A stretch of DNA of 64,000 bases from CAVXFL01 sp963761015. Its GTDB lineage: Bacteria; Pseudomonadota; Alphaproteobacteria; Acetobacterales; Acetobacteraceae. Of the stretch, positions 1-8,666 are shown piece by piece (the stretch's first letter is position 1; every line of letters starts with the position of its first letter). The notes under the pieces are model-generated. The model did no database searches. It was given only the letters and a program-made list of their open reading frames with translations, and had not been told where the DNA came from. Both the position numbers and the translations under genes were made by a program. Where the stretch lies: the NCBI GenBank assembly GCA_963761015.1, contig CAVXFL010000022.1, positions 62,001 to 126,000 on the forward strand, given 5' to 3'.

Positions 1-1189
1 GCTCTATGCCGAGCAGCTGTCCGGCACCGCCTTCACCGCGCCGCGCGCGCGAGAACCGGCGCTCCTGGCTGTACCGCCTCCGCCCGTCCGCCGCGCACGC
101 GCCCGTTCCGAGCGCATGCCGACAGATTTGCGCCTGGCGGACCGTTCGCCGAGCCGCGCCGCCCGAACCGGCTGCGCTGGGACCCGCTGCCGCTGCCGGA
201 CGAGCCGCACCGATTTCATCGACGGCCTGACGACGATCGGCGGCAACGGCGACCCGACCAGCCCGGCCGGCGTCGCGGTGCATGTCTATCTCGCCAACCG
301 CTCGATGGAGACCGCGTCTTCTTCGACGCCGACGGCGAGCTGCTGGTCGTGCCGCAGCACGGCCGCTGCTGCGTCGCCACCGAGCTCGGCCTGCTCGACG
401 TCGGCCCCGGCGAGATCGCGGTGCATTCCGCGCGGCATGAGCTTCCGCGTCGAGCTGCCGGACGGCAGCGCGCGCGGCTATGTCTGCGAGAACTCACGGC
501 GCGCCGCTTCCGGCTGCCCGATCTCGGCCCGATCGGCGCCAACGGCCTCGCCAATCCGCGCGACTTCCTGACCCGGTGGCCGCCTTCGAGGACCGTGACG
601 AGCCGACTCGAGCTGGTGCAGAAGTTCCAGGGCGCGCTGTGGGCGACCACGCTCGACCACTCGCCGCTCGACGTCGTCGCCTGGCACGGCAACTACGCGC
701 CGTACAAATACGACCTCGCGCGGTTCAACACGATCGGCACGTCAGCTTCGATCACCCCGACCCGTCGATCTTCACCGTGCTGACCTCGCCCAGCGGCGAG
801 CGCCGGCCTCGCCAATGTCGATTTCGTGATCTTCCCGCCGCGCTGGATGGTGGCCGAGCACACCTTCCGCCCGCCCTGGTTCCACCGCAACGTGATGAGC
901 GAGTTCATGGGCCTGGTCCACGGCGTGTACGACGCCAAGGCCGGCGGCTTCGCGCCCGGCGGGCTGTCGCTGCACAATTGCATGAGCGCGCACGGGCCCG
1001 ACGCCGGCCACCGCGGAGCGCGCCATGAACGCGGACCTCGCGCCGCACAAGATCGACGACACGCTCGCCTTCATGTTCGAGACCCGCGGCGTGATCCGCC
1101 CGACCGAATTCGCGCTCGCCTGCCCGCAGCTGCAGCGGGATTACGACGCTTGCTGGGCCGGGCTGCCGAAAATGTTCCGCGGCGCATGA
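1..1189 (+). pseudogene. hmgA: homogentisate 1,2-dioxygenase, 5'-truncated by the window and heavily frameshifted
   Basis: Homogentisate 1,2-dioxygenase opens the aromatic ring of homogentisate to maleylacetoacetate in tyrosine and phenylalanine breakdown. Family-typical stretches appear in order but jump between frames: YAEQLSGTAFTAP at the left edge, NRRSWLYRLRPSA, DFIDGLTTIGGNGD, GEIAVH, FRVELPDGSARGYVCEN, RLPDLGPIGANGLANPRDF, SPLDVVAWHGNYAPYKYDL, FDHPDPSIFTVLTSPS, FVIFPPRWMVAEHTFRPPW and LAFMFETRGV. About ten frame changes are needed over 1.2 kb, far denser than elsewhere in the window. The stop at 1187-1189 overlaps the next gene's ATG as ATGA, so the two form an operon. The first residues lie outside the window. 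Identity is very secure. Whether it is a pseudogene or poor contig-edge sequence cannot be told here. Confidence 0.85.
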
Positions 1190-2504
1190 CCGACGACACG
1201 CACGCCCCGGCGCGGCGCAGTTGGGTCGCCTCGGCCAATGCGCACCCGGATTTCCCGATCCAGAACCTGCCGCTCGGCGTGTTCAGCCCGCCGGGCGAGC
1301 GCCCGCGCGGCGGCGTCGCGATCGGGGACGAGATTCTCGACCTCGCTGCCGCCGCCGAGGCGGGCCTGTTCCAGGGCGACGCCCGGCTCGCCGCCGAGGC
1401 CGCGAGCGGCGATGCGCTCAATCCGCTGCTCGCGCTCGGCGCCGGGCCGCGGCGCGCGCTGCGGCAGGCGGTCTCGGAGCTGCTGGACGCCGGCGGTCCC
1501 GACCGCGCGCGGCTCGAGGCCATCCGCGAGCGGCTGCTGTTCCGCGCCGCCGATTGCGCGATGCACCTGCCGGCGCGCATCGGCGACTACACCGATTTCT
1601 TCGCCGGCATCCATCACGCGACCAACACGGGGCGGCAGTTCCGCCCGGACAACCCGCTGCTGCCCAACTACAAATACGTGCCCGTCGCCTATCACGGCCG
1701 GGCCTCCTCGATCTGTCCGTCGGGTGTTCCGGTGCGGCGGCCGAACGGGCAGCGCAAGCCGGGCACGGACACCGAACCGAGCTTCGGCCCCAGCCGCAAT
1801 CTGGATTTCGAGCTGGAACTCGGGATCTGGATCGGCCCCGGCAACGCGCTCGGCGAACCGGTCCCGATCGCCGAGGCGAGCGCATCACATCGCCGGCTTC
1901 TGCCTGCTCGACGACTGGTCGGCGCGCGACATCCAGGCCTGGGAATATCAGCCGCTCGGTCCGTTCCTGGCGAAGAACTTCGCCACCACGATCTCGCCCT
2001 GGATCGTCACGCCCGAGGCGCTGGCGCCGTTCCGGCTGCCGCAGCCCACCCGGCCGGAGGGCGATCCCGCGCCGCTGCCTTATCTGTGGGACGAGGCCGA
2101 CCAGCACGCGGGCGCGCTGGACGTCGCGCTGGAGGTGCTGCTGAACACGCCGGGGCGTGCGCGAGAAGGGGTTGCCGCCAGCCGTGCTCGCCCACAGCAA
2201 CGCGCGCCACCTCTACTGGACCGTGGCGCAGATGCTGGCGCACCACGCCAGCAACGGCTGCAATCTGCGTCCCGGCGACCTGTTCGGCTCGGGCACGATT
2301 TCCGCCCCGGGCGAGGACGGGTGCGGCAGCCTGCTGGAACTCACCGCCGGCGGCCGCCGCCCGCTCGCGCTCGCCTCCGGCGAGACCCGGCGGTTTCTGG
2401 AGGATGGCGACGAGGTGATCCTGCGCGGAACCTGCCGCCGCGCCGGCACGGCCCCGATCGGGTTCGGCGATTGTCGCGCGGTGGTGCTGCCGGCGGCTCC
2501 GTGA
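1186..2504 (+). CDS. fahA: fumarylacetoacetase, two frameshifts
   Basis: Cleaves fumarylacetoacetate to fumarate and acetoacetate, the last step of homogentisate breakdown; it follows the dioxygenase with an ATGA overlap. The N-terminal half reads in one frame from ATG 1186 and carries YTDFFAGIHHATNTGRQF, with the catalytic His region, and the metal-ligand stretch LDFELELGIWIG. The frame shifts near 1885, after which FCLLDDWSARDIQAWEYQP and FLAKNFATTISPW follow. It shifts again near 2155, giving LYWTVAQMLAHHASNGC and LRPGDLFGSGTISAP to the stop at 2504. Total length of about 438 residues is normal for the family. All catalytic blocks are present, so the two single-base shifts are probably sequence errors, though a decaying operon is possible given the state of hmgA. 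Confidence 0.88.
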
Positions 2505-2601
2505 CCAGCCGCTCGACCGGCGCGGCGCGGTGCGCGGCCTCGCCGGTTGCCCCGAACTCGCCCCATCTGGGTAGGGTGAGGCCGGAACTCAGGAACATAG
2601 C

Positions 2602-4592
2602 ATGAACGACCTGTTTGGCGCCGCCAGGCTCGGGCGGGCCAAGGACGACTATTCCGCCAAGGACATCGAGGTCCTGGAAGGCCTGGAGCCGGTGCGGCGC
2701 CGGCCCGGCATGTATATCGGCGGCACCGACGAGGCCGCGCTGCACCATCTGCCGGCGGAAATCCTCGACAACGCGATCGACGAGGCGGTGGCCGGCCAGG
2801 CCAGCGTCATCGACGTGGCGCTGGAGCGCGACAACTGGCTGACCATCCGCGACAACGGGCGCGGCATCCCGGTCGATCCGCACCCGAAATTCAAGCCGCT
2901 CTCCGCGCTGGAGGTGATCCTCACCACCCTGCATTCGGGCGGCAAATTCGGCGGCAAGGCCTATCACACCTCAGGCGGGCTGCACGGCGTCGGCAGTTCG
3001 GTGGTGAACGCGCTCTCGGAGCGGTTCGAGGTGGAGGTGGCGCGCGACCGCGTGCTGTGGCGCCAGAAATACGCGCGCGGCAAGCCGACCACCAAGCTCG
3101 TCAACGCCGGGCCGGTGCAGAACCGCCGCGGCAGCTCCATCCGCTTCCGCCCGACCCGGAGATCTTCGGCGACCAGCAGTTCAGCCCGGCGCGGCTGTAT
3201 CGGCTCTGCCGCTCCAAGGCCTATCTGGTGCGCGGCGTCACCATCCGCTGGTCCTGCGACCCGGCGCTGTTGCGCGGCAAGACGGAACCCCCGGCGGATG
3301 CGGTGCTGCATTTCCCGGGCGGGCTGCGCGACAGCCTGGAGGAGGAAATCGGCGAAGCGCCACGCCTGACGCCGCAAATCTGGTCCGGCGAGGCCGAACT
3401 CGCTGCCCGGGCCGAGGGCGAGTCGCCGGGCCGCCTGGAATGGGCGATGGCCTGGCTGGATGGCGCCGGGCCGGACGGATTCCTGCACGCCTACTGCAAC
3501 ACCATTCCCAACCCGCTCGGCGGCACGCACGAGGCCGGGTTCCGCGCCGCGCTGCTGAAGGGCCTGCGCGCGTGGGGCGAGCAGCGCGGCAACAAGCGCG
3601 CCGCCCAGCTTACCGCCGAGGACGTGACCGGCACCTTGGCCGCCAAGCTGTCGGTGTTCCTGAGCGAGCCGCAGTTCCAGGGCCAGACGAAGGAAAAGCT
3701 GACCAGCCCGGAAGCCGCGCGTTTCGTCGAAACCGCGCTGCGCGACCATTTCGATCATTTCCTCGCCGGCGACCCGGCGGGGGCCGACAACCTGCTCGCG
3801 CATGTGCTGGAGCGCGCCGAGGAGCGCATCCGCCGCCGCGAGGCGCGCGAGACCCCGCGCAAGAGTGCGACGCGCCGGCTGCGCCTCCCTGGCAAGCTCA
3901 CCGACTGCACGCGCGAGGACCCGCGCGAGACGGAAATATTCCTGGTCGAGGGCAATTCCGCCGGTGGCTCGGCCAAGCAGGCGCGCGACCGCGAAACCCA
4001 GGCGGTGCTGCCGTTACGGGGAAAAATCCTGAACGTCGCCAGCGCCTCGGCCGACAAGCTGCGGCAGAACCAGGAGCTGAAGGATCTGCTGGAGGCGCTC
4101 GGCTGCGGCGCCGGCGAGCGTTTCGACGAAGCCAAGCTGCGTTACGGCCGCGTCATCATCATGACGGACGCCGACGTGGACGGCGCGCACATCGCCTCGC
4201 TGTTGATGACGTTCTTCTATCGCGAGCTGCCCGAACTGGTGCGGCGCGGCCATCTGTTTCTGGCGCAGCCGCCTTTGTATCGGCTGACGCAGGGCGGAAA
4301 GTCGGTGTACGCGATGGACGACGCCGACCGCGACCGGCAGATGAAGGCGGCGTTCAAGCCGGGCGCCAAGGTGGAAGTCAGCCGCTTCAAGGGCCTCGGC
4401 GAAATGCCCCCCGCGATGCTGCGCGACACCACCATGCACCCGGCGAAGCGCACGCTGCTGAAGGTGGTCGCGCCCCCGGAATCGCGCGCGCAGACCAACG
4501 AGCTGGTAGAAAGCCTGATGGGCCGCCGCCCGGAGCTGCGCTTCCAGTTCATCCAGGAACGCGCGCGGTTCGTGGAGGAGGTGGATATTTGA
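2602..4592 (+). CDS. parE: DNA topoisomerase IV subunit B, one frameshift
   Basis: ATPase subunit of topoisomerase IV, which with ParC decatenates daughter chromosomes. The GHKL ATPase domain is clear: RPGMYIGGTDE, EILDNAIDEAV (Mg-binding Asn), DNGRGIPVD and GGLHGVGSSVVNALS. The TOPRIM domain carries EIFLVEGNSAGGSAKQARD and IIMTDADVDGAHI. A one-base loss near 3150, in the codons for FRPDPEIFGD, moves the reading from the frame of ATG 2602 to the frame that ends at 4592. Together they give about 663 residues, the usual ParE size. ParE rather than GyrB is favoured by length and by the PLRGKILNV form of the TOPRIM region. Because the gene is essential, the shift is almost certainly a sequence error. 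Confidence 0.93.
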
Positions 4593-4793
4593 TCGACGAG
4601 CGCTTGCTATGAGGATGAGGCAGATGTCGAACTGATAATTCTCAGAACTGAAGGTAGGCGGCAAATTGTTGCGCATGGTTCTTGATGCGAGGTAATTCCC
4701 TGTCACCTGCGCTACGCCCAGAGCCTAGACGTGCAATGCCGGAAAGCGTCGGGAAACCTTAGTAAACTGAACCAGAATTACGGCGAATCCGCA

Positions 4794-5168
4794 ATGTCGC
4801 AGTCCATAACGATTGCTGATGGCCTGATCGTGGCAGCAACCCTTCTGGGGCCGGTTGTTGCCGTGCAAGCGCAGAAGTGGGTTGAGCGAATCAGGGAGAC
4901 GCGCGCGCAAAAGCTGAGGACCTTCTATACCTTGATGTCAACTCGCGCTTTGCGAGCTTCGTCGCCGGAGCACGTTCAGGGATTAAATTCCATAGACTTA
5001 GTTTTCGATTCTAGAAAGAGGAAAGAAAAACCTATCGTCAATGCGTGGACAGAATACCTAGATCATCTAAATCACTTTCCCGAGGGGGAGAAACCCGATG
5101 TAATCCAGGCTTGGAACATCAAGGGTGAAGATTTGGGTAATGTCCTGATCCAGGCCACGTTGTCCTAA
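4794..5168 (+). CDS. DUF6680-like small protein with N-terminal membrane segment
   Basis: Predicted 124-residue protein from ATG 4794; an upstream in-frame ATG at 4731 would add 21 residues without family-like sequence. The N terminus IADGLIVAATLLGPVVAVQAQ looks like one membrane segment. It is followed by QKWVERIRETRAQKLRTFYTLMSTRA and a conserved-looking core ending NAWTEYLDHL. This arrangement resembles the uncharacterised DUF6680 family, a recalled resemblance and not a search result. The last 15 residues do not look like the family C terminus, so a truncation or frameshift after about 5115 is possible. Base composition is clearly poorer in GC than the flanking core genes, consistent with an acquired segment. 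Function unknown. Confidence 0.55.
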   Translation: MSQSITIADGLIVAATLLGPVVAVQAQKWVERIRETRAQKLRTFYTLMSTRALRASSPEHVQGLNSIDLVFDSRKRKEKPIVNAWTEYLDHLNHFPEGEKPDVIQAWNIKGEDLGNVLIQATLS

Positions 5169-5186
5169 ATTAAATGAGCAAGTGTC

Positions 5187-5915
5187 CTAAGTTCCCGCTA
5201 CAACGGCACGCTCGATTTTTTCGAGCATTCGCAGATGATCCGAGGTTCGCAGCGGAGCGCTACAAAAAAATCTACCTCGTTCCCGTGGTTCCCCAGCCCG
5301 CGGTTCGATTACAAATTCAGCGGGCACGATCTGCCGAACCGATGGTAGAACCATCGACATTAAGGGCAAAATCGTCACAGGTGCGGGCGTAGGCGGGTCT
5401 TCGCAGCTGAAGCTCAGTCGCCGCAAACCATATTTGCAATCTTGTGGCTGAATAACTTCATTGAGGATTCCTACGATAGTGTTGATCGTGCCCACTCCAG
5501 CGGAAACCTTCTTTTCGAACTCCACGACGACCGAACTTGCATAAAGGCGCTGCGGCGGTGGTTGGAGCTCAGAAAAGCGATATCGCAAACCGCTATCCAG
5601 CTGAGCCAGAAAATCATCCAACACAATGTCTGCTAGATCGGTGTCCGCAGCTACGACAGCGTCTCCATCAAGGAATATCAGCAGCTGGATAATAGGGATT
5701 TTGTCGTCATTTCTTATTAGCTGTCCCGATTGGAATACAAGCGAGGGAGTCGCTGTCGGAGGCTGAGCTGACGCGATAACCGGCTTGATGTTAAAATCAT
5801 ATAGCTTACCAACAAAGTCTGCTAGATCCCGCTGCAAGATATTGCGCCTAGGGACAACGTCATCGGCACTCACTTGCACCGCGGCAACACCAACGTGTGT
5901 GGCTATCAATCTCAT
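5187..5915 (-). CDS. uncharacterised 242-residue protein in the toxin/HTH operon
   Basis: Minus-strand gene whose ATG overlaps the stop of the preceding reading frame as ATGA (5912-5915), so it is probably cotranslated with it. No family is recognised. The product is soluble, has no signal peptide or membrane segment, starts MRLIATHVGVAAVQVSADDV, and has an acidic centre (LIFLDGDAVVAADTDLADIVLDDF) that may form helices. The C-terminal region contains AEFVIEPRAGEPRERGRFFC followed by SAPLRTSDHLRMLEKIE. GC content is low for this genome. It is downstream of a toxin-like gene and an HTH gene, so it could be accessory to that module, but nothing in the sequence defines a role. Confidence 0.6.
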   Translation of the reverse strand: MRLIATHVGVAAVQVSADDVVPRRNILQRDLADFVGKLYDFNIKPVIASAQPPTATPSLVFQSGQLIRNDDKIPIIQLLIFLDGDAVVAADTDLADIVLDDFLAQLDSGLRYRFSELQPPPQRLYASSVVVEFEKKVSAGVGTINTIVGILNEVIQPQDCKYGLRRLSFSCEDPPTPAPVTILPLMSMVLPSVRQIVPAEFVIEPRAGEPRERGRFFCSAPLRTSDHLRMLEKIERAVVAGT

Positions 5916-6677
5916 ATCGGGTAGCGCGTAATCTGCTGAGGATAAGTGGGGGCCTGCGGCGTAGCGGCAGCTTGCGGGTCTTCGATCGGAAGCCCGCTCA
6001 CGCCGGTTCTTAGTATGTCTTGGTGCCGCATTGTAAGAAGCGGCGGGACGAACCTGCCAGGCCCAGCACTCACATAAGCAGAAAAGTCCTGGCTTAGGGT
6101 ATTGATTGCACCAGCGCCCGCCTGCTCAATGAATGTCACCGCGCCGCCAGCTTCCGGCGTAACATTCGTTGTGGTCTCTCCGTGTAGCGTGGCCTGGTTG
6201 GCAACGTCATAGACAATGGGCGGTTGTGGCCGCTCGAAGGGCGATCGTGCAGCCCCAATCAAGGGCCGCTTCCAAGCAACTTCGACCAACGGCTCACGCT
6301 GTTCCTCGCCTGGGGCTTCATACTCATTTAGAACGTCTTCAGAAGGCTAAATCACTACGAGCACACGGGCATCAAGCGCTTCGGCGATGCTCCGCAGCGT
6401 CTTTAGGTTCCAATTTTGATAGTCGGCTTGCTCAACCCTAGAAATTGCCGGCTGCTTTGTCGCAGTAAGCTTGGCGACATCTGCTTGAGTGAGTCCGCGG
6501 CGTTTGCGGAGCGCAATCAGCTGCTCGGCAATCTTTCGTGAGGACTCTGCCCCAGAAATACCGCAGACGCGCGTTCTTGTCCTCTCGCAGCCGGCGAGCA
6601 AGCTCAAGGTTAACGGGCTTGGCGCTTGCCCGGCGACCGTCTCCCGGATGATCTAGTTTGTTGGTGGTTCCACCCAT
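5912..6677 (-). pseudogene. HTH (XRE-type) antitoxin-like gene with C-terminal extension, broken by a frameshift and an in-frame TAG
   Basis: The start frame (ATG 6677) gives NLELARRLREDKNARLRYF. A one-base shift near 6555 leads into GAESSRKIAEQLIALRKRRG and LTQADVAKLTATKQPAISRV, a clear XRE helix-turn-helix, then NWNLKTLRSIAEALDARVLVVI and TAG at 6347-6349. Reading continues in the same frame past this stop as PSEDVLNEYEAPGEEQ and runs 145 codons to TGA at 5912. Related HTH proteins, from memory, continue ...VVFEPAEDV... at just this point, so the TAG is probably a former Glu codon. It is placed 40 bases after a Gp49/HigB-type toxin gene. The part from 6289 could alternatively be a separate gene starting at TTG. 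Frameshift plus nonsense suggests real decay, unless both are errors. Confidence 0.6.
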
Positions 6678-6717
6678 CAGGTTGCCTGCTCCAATTATCT
6701 CTTTCGTATTCGCGCTT

Positions 6718-7029
6718 TCAACTCTTCGCTAGCTGGTACGCCCGTGACTGTTCCTGCGGGGAACTTTTTTTGTGGATTCTGAAAAGGACGACCGTTTGCC
6801 CATAGGGCGAGTAGAGGACTCGCACTTGCCGTTGCTCAACCTTAAGGTCGATTTGCCACAAGCCCGCCAGTTTTTTGCCGAGGGTCTTGACGCGGTAGCC
6901 CGGGGGCGAGGGTCCATGTTCGCCCATTGCCTGAAGGAGCACATCGATGACCTCTCTGGCTTCGTGGCATTCCGCATCGACCTCGCCAGGGTAGATAGTG
7001 CCCGGCCACTGCAACACATCATAGGCCAT
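6718..7029 (-). CDS. Gp49/HigB-like type II toxin
   Basis: A 103-residue protein with the layout of phage-derived Gp49-like (RelE/HigB superfamily) toxins: GYRVKTLGKKLAGLWQIDLK, then RQVRVLYSPYGQTVVLFRIH and the hallmark KKSSPQEQSRAYQLA near the C terminus. Members are ribosome-dependent mRNA interferases, usually cotranscribed with an XRE antitoxin. Here the HTH gene follows directly on the same strand (start 6677), toxin first, the order typical of higBA systems. The toxin frame is intact while the partner is disrupted. The first 35 residues, including EVDAECHEAREVIDVLLQAM, are slightly longer than in minimal family members. Low GC indicates acquisition. Confidence 0.75.
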   Translation of the reverse strand: MAYDVLQWPGTIYPGEVDAECHEAREVIDVLLQAMGEHGPSPPGYRVKTLGKKLAGLWQIDLKVEQRQVRVLYSPYGQTVVLFRIHKKSSPQEQSRAYQLAKS

Positions 7030-7118
7030 CAGATATCACAGTTATGTTATTTCCGCAAGGCCACTCTCGACTTGAAGGTCGCATAACGCGCCTGTTATAT
7101 TGGGACAACTGGCACAGC

Positions 7119-7167
7119 GAAAAGGCTCAGACCTAGCCGCTTACACCAGCAAGGAATGAGCCTTTTC
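7119..7167. repeat. inverted repeat, 11-bp arms, 27-base loop
   Basis: GAAAAGGCTCA at 7119-7129 is exactly complementary to TGAGCCTTTTC at 7157-7167. It lies upstream of the toxin gene and just before the tRNA-like sequence. It could be a mobile-element end, a transcription terminator from the right, or an operator-scale structure. Confidence 0.55.
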
Positions 7168-7184
7168 AATGTGTTGGGGAAGAC

Positions 7185-7257
7185 CCCCGGGTAGTTTAGT
7201 GGCCTAGAACGCGGGGCTTACACCTCCGAAACACGGGGTCAGATCCCGTCCCGGGGA
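7185..7257 (+). tRNA. tRNA-Val(TAC)-like sequence, possibly degenerate
   Basis: A 73-base cloverleaf folds by hand. The acceptor is CCCCGGG with CCCGGGG (7 pairs). U8 and A9 are followed by a D arm (GTTT with GAAC) whose loop has A14, G15 and G18G19. The anticodon arm CGGGG/CTCCG has loop CTTACAC with anticodon TAC (Val). The variable loop is four bases and the T arm is ACGGG/CCCGT. The T loop, however, reads GTCAGAT and lacks T54 and A58, and the CCA is not directly after the discriminator (ATCACCA). It may be a decayed tRNA, a mobile-element tRNA or an integration scar. It sits at the right edge of the low-GC segment. Confidence 0.45.
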
Positions 7258-7416
7258 TCACCAAGCGGAGCCGGTCGCCGCTGGAACGGCGGCAAGCTCC
7301 TCGATCACCAACCCAGGGATCGTCCCCCTGAAGCGATGACGGCAAAGACTAATATAGCATTTTCAGTATGCGGTTTCTACCCGCTTCGGGGCATCCCGCA
7401 TTATGGATTGCCCCCA

Positions 7417-7592
7417 TGAATACCCTTCCCCGTGATCGGCAGATTGCCGTCATCGCTGCCCTCGCCGAGGGTTGCTCGATCCGCAGGCGTCGAGCGGCTG
7501 ACTGCCATACATCGCGACACGATCATGCGGCTCGGTGCCCGCATTGGCCGCGACTGCGCCGTCCTGCATAACCTCATGATGCGCGACCTGAG
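7417..7592 (+). mobile_element. IS1-family transposase N-terminal remnant
   Basis: From ATG 7417 the reading begins MNTLPRDRQIAVIAALAEGC, like the DNA-binding InsA-type N terminus of IS1-family transposases. A one-base insertion near 7484 then moves it to a second frame that continues VERLTAIHRDTIMRLGARIG and CAVLHNLMMRDL. The homology stops near 7592, where palindromic repeats begin. The catalytic DDE part is absent, so this is a dead fragment. It marks past insertion at the right border of the accessory patch. Confidence 0.65.
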
Positions 7593-7600
7593 TAGCCAGT

Positions 7601-7676
7601 GTAGAGCGGATGAGCGCAGCGTAATCCGCCTCCACGCGCGGACGTGGCGGGTTGCGCTTCGCTTACCCGCCCTACG
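7601..7676. repeat. extragenic palindromic repeat, copy 1
   Basis: GTAGAGCGGATGAGCGCAGC at 7601 begins a segment whose inverted counterpart ends with TTACCCGCCCTACG at 7676. The GTAGGGCGG...CCGCCCTAC type of element is widespread in bacterial intergenic DNA. A shared tail, TATACGACCTCAATGAG, follows at 7704-7720. Confidence 0.7.
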
Positions 7677-7725
7677 TTACTCGCCGAACGCGCTGAAGTG
7701 GCCTATACGACCTCAATGAGCACGC

Positions 7726-7799
7726 GTAGGGCGGATGGAGCGGAAGCGTAATCCAGCCACTCACCGTCGGCGGGTTACGCTCCCCTTACCCGCCCTACG
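7726..7799. repeat. extragenic palindromic repeat, copy 2
   Basis: The second copy begins GTAGGGCGGATGGAGCG at 7726 and ends with TTACCCGCCCTACG near 7799. It is followed at 7808-7824 by TATATGACCTCAATGAG, nearly the same tail as copy 1. The two units, each about 105-120 bases, therefore look like a tandem duplication of palindrome plus tail. Confidence 0.7.
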
Positions 7800-7832
7800 C
7801 TCCTCGCTATATGACCTCAATGAGGGATTGCG

Positions 7833-8231
7833 ATGGCGCTCGATAGCTTCGCTAGAAACCGGATTGCCGAATCGGGACGGAAAGCAGGCGCGCGCCCAAC
7901 CGGGTCGATCGACCTCTACGAAATGGCCAATTTGTATCCGCGTGAAACCGGGCTAGCCGGCACGGTCTGGGTCAGCCCGCGCGGGAGGGCGCGGCGCGCG
8001 GCGAGGATCAAGGTCTGCCGCCTCGACGGCGATGGGATAGTGCCCTCCAACACCGCCTCGGTCCGCATCCAGCCGCAGCCGAAGCTGGTCGAAGGCGAGC
8101 TGCCGGCCGAGTGGTTCGAGCCGGTCGCGCGCTGGATTACCCTCAACCGCGATGCGCTCCTCGACTATTGGAATGGCACAATCGGGACGACCGAGCTTTC
8201 CACTCGGCTCGCGAAGCTCAAGCCGTAACAT
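7833..8231 (+). CDS. uncharacterised 131-residue protein
   Basis: Starts at ATG 7833 (MALDSFARNRIAESGRKAG). The region from MANLYPRETGLAGTVWVSPR onward looks like a conserved small-protein family. The middle, TASVRIQPQPKLVEGELPA, and the C-terminal DALLDYWNGTIGTTELSTRL are the most characteristic parts. No signal peptide or membrane segment is seen. The helical C terminus with DYWNGTI resembles small proteins often annotated as DUF4160-like or as antitoxin-like partners, but no function is assigned. It lies beside the palindromic repeats and may belong to the accessory patch, although its codon use is GC-rich like the core genes. Confidence 0.55.
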
Positions 8232-8408
8232 AGGCGAGTCTCAATGGTGGGTCGGCGCGCGCAAGAACCCCGGCTTTCGCCGGCAGGCCGGAGTGGCGAG
8301 CAGGGAATGTGGCGTCCTCGTCGGGACGCGTACCGCAAACGCATCCGCCGTTCGACCCGAGCCCGCCAACTCTCCCGATGGCGGAGTCGCTGGGCGTTTC
8401 CGGCCGGG

Positions 8409-8666
8409 TCAGCGGCAGCCGGGGCTGTTCGGGTGGGCGCCGCAACCGCCAGCCGTCGCGTTGATGCGGCCATGCGGTTCGCGCCTGGTGACCACCGTGC
8501 CGCCCTCGACCATGCCGTGACCCCGGCACTCGCAATACCCGCCGATCGGCATGGTGGTGGCGCAGGTCAATCGGCCGGCCTGGCAGATATGCGCCGCGAA
8601 CGCGGAACCGCCATCGAGCGCGGCGGCGGCGAGGACAGCAAAGGTCAGAAAGCCGATCCGTCGCAT
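8409..8666 (-). CDS. small secreted cysteine-containing protein
   Basis: An 85-residue product from ATG 8666, preceded by a good ribosome site (GGAGGG, eight bases upstream). The N terminus MRRIGFLTFAVLAAAALDGG with SAFAA is a Sec signal peptide. The mature part of about 60 residues has cysteines in ICQAGRLTC, YCECRGHG and a C-terminal GGCGAHPNSPGCR, suggesting disulfides in the periplasm. No family is recognised. It is divergent from the SCO1 gene, with 420 bases between the two starts. Function unknown. Confidence 0.6.
   Translation of the reverse strand: MRRIGFLTFAVLAAAALDGGSAFAAHICQAGRLTCATTMPIGGYCECRGHGMVEGGTVVTRREPHGRINATAGGCGAHPNSPGCR

Noticed and set aside
4725..4910. Short minus-strand frame opposite the DUF6680-like gene
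   Set aside because: No family-like sequence; the plus-strand frame shows a membrane segment and conserved core.
7601..7824. CRISPR array
   Set aside because: Only two palindromic units with differing sequence and no regular unique spacers; no cas genes in the window.
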